Source of the DNA: Salinibacter pepae
GTDB lineage: Bacteria > Bacteroidota > Rhodothermia > Rhodothermales > Salinibacteraceae
Reading direction: 5' to 3'
Length of the DNA: 64,000 nucleotides
NCBI RefSeq assembly: GCF_947077775.1
Contig: NZ_CAMTTE010000001.1
Location: forward strand, 1,054,001-1,118,000
In this document: positions 9,303-16,655 of the stretch, piece by piece
Position numbering within the stretch: position 1 is the first letter of the stretch
Layout of the letters: each line of letters opens with the position of its first letter
The notes under the pieces: model-generated
What the model saw: the letters and a program-made list of their open reading frames with translations, nothing else
Told to the model about the DNA's origin: nothing
Database searches by the model: none
Position numbers and translations under genes: made by a program

Positions 9303-9346
9303 GTAGCTCGCTCCTCATGGGATGACGCGTTCGTCACCGAGCTCAA

Positions 9347-10771
9347 TTAGTACCCTGGGTTCTGCTTAAGGCTATCATTGAGCTGAACCTCCGTAGAAGG
9401 AATTGGCGCGAGGATGCGGCGGTCCTCGTACGAAAGATCGGGAATGTCGACCTGCGGCTTTGGAATGTCCATGCCTCGCCGCTTGAGGTCAAAGAAGCGC
9501 TCTCCCTCAAAGGCCAGCTCAAGACGCTTCTGCCTCAGGATCTCTTCTATGAGACTTTCACCACTGAGCGAAACCTCACTCAGTCCGCGAGCGGAGCGGA
9601 GCGTGTTCACATCCTCAAGGGCACCGCTTTCGTTTTCATTCTCAAACCGTGCCTCCGCGCGGATCAAAAGCAACTCCGCAGCCCGGATGACAGGAATGTT
9701 ATCGGTGTAAGTCCCAACGGCCTGGGTGTACTTGTTGATGCGCGTGTTCCCCGACGGCAAGGTCTCGTAAAGCTCCAGACGCACATCTCCGTCTTCATGC
9801 GCACTGATCAAGTCTTGGGTCGGAAGGAGCTGGAAGTTGAAGGACGACGGATCATGAGTCAGCGACGAGAGCGATTCATTCACGCTGGTCGCGTCGCCGT
9901 CAAACTCTGGCCTCATGTCCAAAGAAAAGATGGCACTGGACATCACTTCCCCGACGTGTGCCTCAACGTATTCCTCTTTCTCGAGAAGATCAGCGTCCAA
10001 ATTGTCCGCAGCAGACTCCAGCGCCGCTGTAGCCGTACTGGCGGCGTCGTCAAAGTCCTTCCTGTACAGATGCACCTGTGCAAGTAGAGCTTGAGCAGCC
10101 GCTTCGTTGGCTTTGAATCGGCTGTTCCCTACCCCAGACAGGAGGTCTCTGGCATTCCGAAGGTCCGACTCAATTAGGTTGTAGACCTCACTAACTGATG
10201 CACGAGACTTGAGCTGGGTTGCTTGCTCTGACGACTGTGTGGGAGTTTCGCGCAGGATGACCCCTTGTGTGAAGCCGCCCACTGTCACGCCGGGTTCGTA
10301 GGCCTTCGTCCGTACGAGGTCGAAGTAATTGAGAGCTCGTAGGAACGATGCTTCTCCGCGTATCTCACGCTTGAATGTGGTGTCAGCCTCAAAGCTCCCA
10401 ATTTCAGAAAGGAGTACGTTGGCTTTGTTTATGCTTTCGTAATGGGCTCCCCATCGGTTCAGGTGCTCTCGTGCAGCGTTTCGAGGAGGACCGTCGTAGC
10501 GAGCCACACCCGAAAGGTTAATCGCGTTGTCGGCCAGTGCCTCCGGATACAACATATAAAATTGTGCATAGTAGCCGGGATCTTGGAGATCGTCGTAGAC
10601 TGAACTCAGGGTCGACTCAAACCCCCCTTCCGACTGAAAGGCCTGGCTCGGCTCGACTTCCTGTTGAGGACTCACATCTAGCAGGTTGTCGCAGGATGCG
10701 AGAACAAAACTCAGGGCAAGGCCAATTAGCCCTACCAGTACGGTTCGAAGTGACAGTTGCGTTATCCTCAT
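9347..10771 (-). CDS. SusD/RagB-family outer-membrane lipoprotein (locus 2)
   Basis: 474 residues from ATG 10771. The frame is open 32 codons further up, but only this start gives a signal peptide (MRITQLSLRTVLVGLIGLA) ending in lipobox VLASC. Classic SusD blocks follow: DNLLDVSPQQEVEPSQAF at the N-terminus, GEASFLRALNYFDLVRTKAY, ANEAAAQALLAQVHLYRKDF (TPR), LIRAEARFENEN, and a C-terminal RRLELAFEGERFFDLKR-type segment. It caps the SusC2 channel and binds substrate. It is co-transcribed with SusC2 (136 nt upstream). Base composition is lower in GC than loci 1 and 3, suggesting separate acquisition. Confidence 0.93.
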   Translation of the reverse strand: MRITQLSLRTVLVGLIGLALSFVLASCDNLLDVSPQQEVEPSQAFQSEGGFESTLSSVYDDLQDPGYYAQFYMLYPEALADNAINLSGVARYDGPPRNAAREHLNRWGAHYESINKANVLLSEIGSFEADTTFKREIRGEASFLRALNYFDLVRTKAYEPGVTVGGFTQGVILRETPTQSSEQATQLKSRASVSEVYNLIESDLRNARDLLSGVGNSRFKANEAAAQALLAQVHLYRKDFDDAASTATAALESAADNLDADLLEKEEYVEAHVGEVMSSAIFSLDMRPEFDGDATSVNESLSSLTHDPSSFNFQLLPTQDLISAHEDGDVRLELYETLPSGNTRINKYTQAVGTYTDNIPVIRAAELLLIRAEARFENENESGALEDVNTLRSARGLSEVSLSGESLIEEILRQKRLELAFEGERFFDLKRRGMDIPKPQVDIPDLSYEDRRILAPIPSTEVQLNDSLKQNPGY

Positions 10772-10907
10772 AGGAATTGAGAGAAAGTCAGTAGAAGGCA
10801 TGCGAAGATGTACATGGAAGATCAGGGAGTCTCCTTCCCACCTTTCTCCGACAAGGAAGGAAGTCATGGCGGGAAGGAGGCCTGGGAGGTTCCTGCTCAG
10901 CAGATAT

Positions 10908-13900
10908 CTATAGTGTCACGTTGATACCGCCTGTGATGCGCTCGTTGTTTGGATACTGAGCGATAGCCGTACCCACAATCTCCGGATCTAAACCAGTGTA
11001 GTTCGTGAAGGTCGCTAGGTTGCTCCCATTCACGTAAATGGTAGCTCCCTGGAGTCCTACACTCCTGAGAAGGGAGGAGGGAAGCGAGTAGCTGAGACGT
11101 ACCTGCTTCAGACGAATGTAGGAGGCGTTTTCCACATACACCGAGGAGTTGAAGAACCCTGAGTTGTAGCCTGTCCCCCCGGGTCGATTTCCGAACCATG
11201 GTTGCGGACGTTCACTGACATCCCCGGGCTCCTGCCAGAAGCCTTGCGTCACGCTCTCGGTGTGATTAAAGTTGAAGTTTCCGTCGATGAAGTACCGGTC
11301 GTTGTTGAATGTATTCCGACCGTAATCGAACTGAAAGAAGACATCCAACGTCAGACCACCGTAGGAGAATGTGTTACCGAACCCACCATAGTAGTCAGAA
11401 AGGTTGTTTCCGTATGTCTCCTCTGCAGATTGACCCCCAACGAAGTAGGTGAGATTCCCATTTTCATCCTCGTAGAGTGGGCGTCCGTTGGCCGGGTTGA
11501 CTCCCGCCCATGGCACTCGTTCATACTGTCCCAGGGGTTCACCCACACGATAGAGTTCTCCACCAGGCTGCTGTCCATTTCGGAGCTCCTCGCGTCCGTC
11601 AAAGAGGGAGAGAACTTCACTCCGCTGAAAGGTGATGTTGAATTCAGTATCCCAGCGGAAATCTCCCCGGTCGATGTTGATAGTATTAAAGGCAATCTCA
11701 AAACCTTCAGTGCGGATTTCTCCGACGTTGTCGACAACCGTGTCGAAGCCACTATCGGCCGGGAGGTCACGCCCAAGCAGCAGCTCATCGGTGTCGTTGC
11801 GGAAGACATTGAGTGATCCCGAGAGACGCCCACCAAAGACCGAGTAATCAAGACCTATGTTGATTTGGGTGGACTCCTCCCAGGTAAGTCCTGACTGGCC
11901 CAGCGATGTAGGCTGGATTCCGGCAGTTCCTCCATACTCTCCGCCTCCTCCATAGAGACGACGGGCGGCGAAGTTACCGAAGGCATCTTGAAAGTCGCTA
12001 TTCCCCAGCACGCCGTAGCTACCGCGCAATTCCAGAGCTTCGACGAAGCTGACCTCCTCCATGAATGCCTCTTCGGAGATCGACCAGGCTCCACCGACTG
12101 AACCGAAGAGCCCATACCGAGTGTCTTCCCCGAAACGCGAGGAGCCATCGTATCGAAGCGTTAGGCTCCCAGTGTAGCGGTCGTCATACGTGTACTCCGC
12201 ATCTCCGAAAAAGCCCAGGAAGCGCGACTCCGTCTCAAACTCGTTCACACCAGTGGGCGAGGCAGCGTTGTCCAAATTCTGGAAGACGAATAGCGGGAAT
12301 CCTTCTCCGTCAGCACCAACAAATTGTGTCTTTTGGCGCCGGTATTCAGCCCCGAACAGCCCAGTGACATCGTGCTTCTCACCAGGAGAGAGGTTGTAGT
12401 TCAGCGTTTGGCTGAAGTTCTGATCCAACTCTCTCGTATCGCTGGCAAAGCCACTTCCCCCGAAGGCAGCATTATTGGGCAGTCGGGGGTCACGGCGGTC
12501 CTTCTCCGAGAGGTCATTGAAGTTTAAACCAAACAAGGTTCGCGTGCTCAACCAGTCGGTAATTTCCCATGTTGCCGACACGTCCCCCAGGATTTGAACG
12601 CCGTCCGTGGACTGAGTGTTGAAATCCTCCTGGGCAACGATATTTCTATTGAAAGATCCCCCACCTTCCAAGGGGAGGTTATAGCTACCATCTTCTTCTC
12701 GAACCTTCAGGTGTGGACGGATCAGGTACGATGCCCAAAAAGGGCTGTTGATGAAAGCTCCGCCCCCAATTGTCCCACGCGACTTGTTCTGCACGGCGTT
12801 CAGCTTGCTTGAGACCGTCAGGTCATTCGTGATATCGTGCTGAACATTGGCACGGATTCCTGCCTGATTCAAGAAAGACTGAATCACCTGCCCTTTGTCC
12901 CGCTCAAAGGTTCCAGAGATGCGAAAATCTGTTTTCTCATCGCCTCCACTCACCGAAAGCTGGTACGACTGTGTCACACCAGTGCGGGTGGACTGGTCGT
13001 ACCAGTTCGGCCCACTGAGCTCTTCTGGATTGGTGCTAGGAATATTGAAGGCGCTAGCAATCGCCGCGGGGGGGATACCAGCATTCTCTGCCTTCAGGAA
13101 CTCGTGCTCCGCCCACTCACTGGCCGAGAGGATATTGTATTGTTTCAAGGGACTCACCGACCCAACCTCTGCATTAAAATTCACTCGTGTTTCCCCTCCC
13201 CCGTCTCTAGTCTCAATGATGACGACACCGTTGGCCGCACGTGCTCCATAAATGGCAGTGGCAGACGCGTCCTTTAACACCTGAATCGATTCAACATCGG
13301 AAGGCGTGAGCCCGGCGAGTGGGCTCAGGTTCGACTCGTTCGAAATGTTTTCAGGTCCGACCTGAACCCCGTCGACAATGTACAACGGCTGTGTTCCACC
13401 GCTGATGGTCGACTGTCCACGTACCTGCACGTCGAATGCAGACCCCGGGGCACCACTTTGAGATGTAATTCGGATTCCTGATGCTCGTCCCTGTAGGGCC
13501 CCAGAGACGTTCTGGACATCCTGAGTCGCAATATCTTCTCCGCTTACCGATTCAGAAGCCCCCGTGACACGAGCATCCTCCTCAACGGCATAACTTGACA
13601 CAACAACCTCCTCCAACTGAGCTTGGCTTGTTCGGAGCTTGAAATTCACACGAACCGTCCCGCCAGCCGGTACATTCACGGTGCGCTCTTGCGCTTGGTA
13701 CCCAACGAACGATACTCGAAGAGTTCGTTCACCAGCAGAAACGCCAGTGATTCGGTACTGCCCCTCCGCGTCGGAGGCTGCCCCAGTGTTTTCGTCCGCA
13801 ATCTGGACAGTTGCTCCGGGGAGTGGCTCGCCGGTCTCCGCCTCCGTCACCGTGCCGGTCACGGTTCCCTGCTGGGCCCACGCCAGCCCCGGGAGGAGCA

Positions 13901-13943
13901 GAAGGGCAAGGCCAAAAACAACGCTTGGTATCAGTCGCTTCAT
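10908..13943 (-). CDS. SusC/RagA-family TonB-linked outer-membrane transporter (locus 2)
   Basis: 1011 residues. Signal peptide MKRLIPSVVFGLALLLLPG ending AWAQ, carboxypeptidase-like domain (GTVTGTVTEAETGEPLPGAT), TonB-box region LEEVVVSSYAV, plug (VSGALQGRASGIRITSQSG, DVQVRGQSTISGGTQPLYIV, IQVLKDASATAIYGARAANG), then a beta-barrel. It is the energy-dependent outer-membrane channel partner of SusD2. The N-terminal 60 residues closely match the SusC of locus 3 (same AWAQQGT-TGTVTEAETG pattern) while the DNA is much less GC-rich. That fits a paralogue that arrived from, or evolved in, a different genome. Confidence 0.94.
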   Translation of the reverse strand: MKRLIPSVVFGLALLLLPGLAWAQQGTVTGTVTEAETGEPLPGATVQIADENTGAASDAEGQYRITGVSAGERTLRVSFVGYQAQERTVNVPAGGTVRVNFKLRTSQAQLEEVVVSSYAVEEDARVTGASESVSGEDIATQDVQNVSGALQGRASGIRITSQSGAPGSAFDVQVRGQSTISGGTQPLYIVDGVQVGPENISNESNLSPLAGLTPSDVESIQVLKDASATAIYGARAANGVVIIETRDGGGETRVNFNAEVGSVSPLKQYNILSASEWAEHEFLKAENAGIPPAAIASAFNIPSTNPEELSGPNWYDQSTRTGVTQSYQLSVSGGDEKTDFRISGTFERDKGQVIQSFLNQAGIRANVQHDITNDLTVSSKLNAVQNKSRGTIGGGAFINSPFWASYLIRPHLKVREEDGSYNLPLEGGGSFNRNIVAQEDFNTQSTDGVQILGDVSATWEITDWLSTRTLFGLNFNDLSEKDRRDPRLPNNAAFGGSGFASDTRELDQNFSQTLNYNLSPGEKHDVTGLFGAEYRRQKTQFVGADGEGFPLFVFQNLDNAASPTGVNEFETESRFLGFFGDAEYTYDDRYTGSLTLRYDGSSRFGEDTRYGLFGSVGGAWSISEEAFMEEVSFVEALELRGSYGVLGNSDFQDAFGNFAARRLYGGGGEYGGTAGIQPTSLGQSGLTWEESTQINIGLDYSVFGGRLSGSLNVFRNDTDELLLGRDLPADSGFDTVVDNVGEIRTEGFEIAFNTINIDRGDFRWDTEFNITFQRSEVLSLFDGREELRNGQQPGGELYRVGEPLGQYERVPWAGVNPANGRPLYEDENGNLTYFVGGQSAEETYGNNLSDYYGGFGNTFSYGGLTLDVFFQFDYGRNTFNNDRYFIDGNFNFNHTESVTQGFWQEPGDVSERPQPWFGNRPGGTGYNSGFFNSSVYVENASYIRLKQVRLSYSLPSSLLRSVGLQGATIYVNGSNLATFTNYTGLDPEIVGTAIAQYPNNERITGGINVTL

Positions 13944-14445
13944 CGGTTTGGGCTGTCTGTGAATAATCTATCTGAGGGTCTCAAGCAAGAAAACTGGGGC
14001 GCAGGGCGTCTCACCCTACCGAACTCCAGGTGGCCGCTCAACGGAACGCGTCGAAGGGTGCCAGAGGGACGCCTGTGTGGTTGTGCTGTCCCTTCGCGCA
14101 CCCCTTAACATTGCTTCAAACAGAACTTCCAGCGGTTCTCGTCTAGCGATAATGCAATGTTAATCGCCGTGGAGACAATGTCAAGAGACGGGCCGCCGCC
14201 CCGAGGACGCCCCGGCACGCTCGTTGCGGGGCGTTCCCCGCCAAATCCCCGCCTCACACCCGCCCTCCGCCGCCAAGCCCCCGCTCCGACCCGGTGAAGA
14301 AGGCACCTTAATTAACCATTTCTTGATTTAAGGGACATAATAGCCCCCAGCCCGCCGGCTTCACAGTAGGGGCGCCCGTTCTCATCTCGACCTTCTCGTG
14401 CTCCGCCCCAAAAAATATAGAGGAGCCCTCCATGCCCCAGTCCAC
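13944..14445. other. Intergenic region upstream of SusC locus 2
   Basis: About 500 bases with no supported gene. The part nearest SusC2 is its leader. An AT-rich segment at 14100-14170 carries an inverted repeat described separately and is the most likely promoter zone. The stretch 14300-14420 (TTAATTAACC, then an A-rich run near 14408) is AT-rich and follows the stop of the alkyltransferase gene. No strong terminator was found. Confidence 0.5.
14105..14163. promoter_or_regulatory. Inverted repeat TTAACATTGC...GCAATGTTAA upstream of SusC2
   Basis: A perfect 10-bp inverted repeat: TTAACATTGC at 14105-14114 and GCAATGTTAA at 14154-14163, 39 bp apart. The right arm overlaps a second imperfect palindrome (GCGATAA...TTAATCGC, 14146-14167). 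It lies about 160-220 bp before the SusC2 start in an AT-rich segment, a plausible regulator site for locus 2. No regulator gene is adjacent. Confidence 0.4.
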
Positions 14446-14781
14446 CTACTCTTCCCCAGGCCGCCAGCGGTGCGCGTCGAGGTCCACCTGGTCCTCGGCC
14501 ACGAACGTGACCCCTTCGCTGCGGAGGCGCTCCGCCATGACATGAGGCGTCTCGAAGTGGCGCCGGCCCGTCAGCACCCCGTTGCGGTTCACCACGCGGT
14601 GGCACGGCAGGTCGCCCCCCACCGCGTCCTTCAGCGCCCAGCCCACGATCCGGGCCGCCCCGCGGCGCCCGAGGTGCGCCGCGATGTCGCCGTAGGTGGT
14701 GACGCGGCCCGCCGGGATCTGCGCGACGACAGCCCAGACCCGCTCAAAGAACGACTCGTCCGAATCGGAAGGCGCCTGCAT
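14446..14781 (-). CDS. MGMT-family (alkyltransferase-like) DNA repair protein keeping the Cys motif
   Basis: 111 residues from ATG 14781. In-frame ATGs at 14823, 14859 and 14922 exist, but the recognisable domain starts right after this one. It consists only of the winged-helix DNA-binding and active-site half of O6-alkylguanine-DNA alkyltransferase: FFERVWAVVAQIPAGRVTTY, GDIAAHLGRRGAARIVGWAL, then LPCHRVVNRNGVLTG. The PCHR motif with its methyl-accepting Cys is present, while the size and the C-terminus (TGRRHFETPHVMAERLRSEG) match the alkyltransferase-like branch, in which Cys is usually replaced by Trp or Ala. It recognises O6-alkylguanine; whether it transfers the alkyl group is open. Confidence 0.82.
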   Translation of the reverse strand: MQAPSDSDESFFERVWAVVAQIPAGRVTTYGDIAAHLGRRGAARIVGWALKDAVGGDLPCHRVVNRNGVLTGRRHFETPHVMAERLRSEGVTFVAEDQVDLDAHRWRPGEE

Positions 14782-14940
14782 CGTACAGCCGGGTGTATCA
14801 CACGAAAAGCACGCGTCGGGCATCGGCGTCTTCTGTTGGGGCCCTGCCGACTTGTACATGCTCCCGACACGGTCCTTCCGGTCGGCGGAGCCACGGGCCG
14901 GCCTCGGACGCCCCGCCCACAATCCAGCAACAAACCAACA

Positions 14941-14985
14941 ATAAAAAAAGCAGGGCCGCCCCCCGACGAGGGAGGCAACCCTGCT
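14941..14985 (-). terminator. Rho-independent terminator after SusC/SusD locus 3
   Basis: On the minus strand the stem GCAGGG...CCCTGC (with inner GCC/GGC pairs) is followed directly by seven T. It lies about 50 nt past the SusD3 stop codon. This is the textbook intrinsic-terminator form. Confidence 0.88.
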
Positions 14986-15032
14986 GTGGACTCGGTCTCA
15001 TATGTTCAATACTTCAGCGACCGAACGGGCGG

Positions 15033-16580
15033 CTAGAGATTGGGATTGGGCCCCGTCTCGTCCTGCGTGAGTGGGAGCCACTGGGCGGTTTTTCGCCCGT
15101 CTACCTGGTCCTTCAGGTGCCACTCGACGGCCTTCATGCGCCGCTGGTCGGGGAGGCGACTGCCCGTCGCGAAGAGCGTGCGGTCCCGCTCCACGGCGAT
15201 TCGCTCCAGGTCAACGCTACTCAGGCCGCTGAGGCCGTAGCTTTCCCGAACGGCGTTTACGAGTTCCACCGCCGTCTCGCTTCCGGCATCGTAGCCCCGC
15301 ACCTCAAGTTCGGCGCGGATGAGGAAGAGCTCCTGCCAGCTGATGAACGGCATGTCGGTGCGCTCCTCCCACTTGCCCTGCCCCCACTCGATGATTGTGT
15401 CTCCGTCTTCGAAATCGGCTACGGAGGTGGGAAGGGCGTCCGCCTCCCCGTTTGCCTGCCAGGCGTCAACCACCGTGGAGAACTCGTCCCTGTCAATCGA
15501 GATGCCCGTCAGGTTCGGCGGAAGCGCCCCGAACCCGCCACGGGTGGCTCCCCGCGAGCCAATGATCGTAAGCGGGATTCGGTTCAGCTCCTGCGGGGTG
15601 TTCGCGACCGTCTCGACGTGGCTTCGGGCGACCAGTTCACCGGTGCTCTCGTCGGCCACGCGGTAGCTGTCAGAGGGACCCTCAGTGAGCTGGGCCTTGT
15701 TCCCGTCCTGTACGGCCAGCTGGAGGCGCCCCGCGCCCGCCTGGTTGTGGTAGTCGTTCACGGTGTTCAGGTCGTAGGCCACGTCCCACGACTCTCCCTC
15801 CTGAAGGCCTTCTCGGGCGTACTCGGCGGCGGCCTGGAGGGCCTCCGTCCCCTGAAGCCCGCCGGCGGCCTCGAAGTCGTGCGTGCCGGCGTAGAGGGCG
15901 TTCCGGGCCCGCACCGACTGCACCCGTCGCTGAAGCAATTCGTCGCCCATCGCTTCGGCCTGGGTCAGCGCGCTCGCGTACTTGTCCTCCGCGCGCCGGT
16001 ACAGCTCCGGCGAGGGGATGAACGCGGAGGTGTCAATGGTCGCCCCGCCCCGTCGGGGGTCGTCCGGGTGCCCGATGTACGTGGCGAGGTAGTACCGCGC
16101 ATTCGCCCCGTGGACGTTGGCCGCGAAGCGAATTTCGGCCTCCGACGCCGACGCGGAAGGCGCCTCGGGGTCAAATTCCTCCGATGCCTCCAGGCGCCGG
16201 AGCAGATCGTCGGCCAGGTAGCGGTACTCCTGAAGGTCCGCCAGGGCGTTGGTGACGCTGTTGTTGTCGTCTCGAATGATTCCGGCGTCGATCTGCTCGA
16301 ACGTCGGGAACGTCGCATTGCTGTTGATTCCGAACCGAAACTCGTCGGACAGGCCGTCGGCCAGGTCCGTCACCCCGGAGTGCGAGTCGGCCCACTGTGC
16401 CCGAATGCCCGTGATCAGGTACTCGGCCTCCGCCGGGTCGTTGAACTGCTCATCCCCCGCGGCGTCTTTCGGCTGGTCCACGTTTGAGACGAACGAGTCG
16501 CAGGCCGCAAGCGTCCCGGCGAGGACCAGGAGGATGCCGAGTGCAAGGGGTCTCTTCAGAAGGGTCGCGTAGCTGCTCAT
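15033..16580 (-). CDS. SusD/RagB-family outer-membrane lipoprotein (locus 3)
   Basis: 515 residues from ATG 16580, chosen because it gives a compact signal peptide ending in lipobox TLAAC; upstream in-frame ATGs only add a polar tail. The mature start DSFVSNVDQPKDAAGDEQFN is SusD-like, as are the helical blocks YRYLADDLLRRLEASEEFD and the C-terminal FISWQELFLIRAELEVRGYD with DQRRMKAVEWHLKDQ. It is the substrate-binding lid partner of the SusC 75 nt upstream and is closed by a strong terminator. The divergent middle suggests a substrate different from loci 1 and 2. Confidence 0.9.
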   Translation of the reverse strand: MSSYATLLKRPLALGILLVLAGTLAACDSFVSNVDQPKDAAGDEQFNDPAEAEYLITGIRAQWADSHSGVTDLADGLSDEFRFGINSNATFPTFEQIDAGIIRDDNNSVTNALADLQEYRYLADDLLRRLEASEEFDPEAPSASASEAEIRFAANVHGANARYYLATYIGHPDDPRRGGATIDTSAFIPSPELYRRAEDKYASALTQAEAMGDELLQRRVQSVRARNALYAGTHDFEAAGGLQGTEALQAAAEYAREGLQEGESWDVAYDLNTVNDYHNQAGAGRLQLAVQDGNKAQLTEGPSDSYRVADESTGELVARSHVETVANTPQELNRIPLTIIGSRGATRGGFGALPPNLTGISIDRDEFSTVVDAWQANGEADALPTSVADFEDGDTIIEWGQGKWEERTDMPFISWQELFLIRAELEVRGYDAGSETAVELVNAVRESYGLSGLSSVDLERIAVERDRTLFATGSRLPDQRRMKAVEWHLKDQVDGRKTAQWLPLTQDETGPNPNL

Positions 16581-16655
16581 GAGTGGGTTCTGGCTGTGGA
16601 TGAAAATCATCGAGGCAGGTCGAGGGAGGGGGACACGGAGCATCCCCGGATGGCG

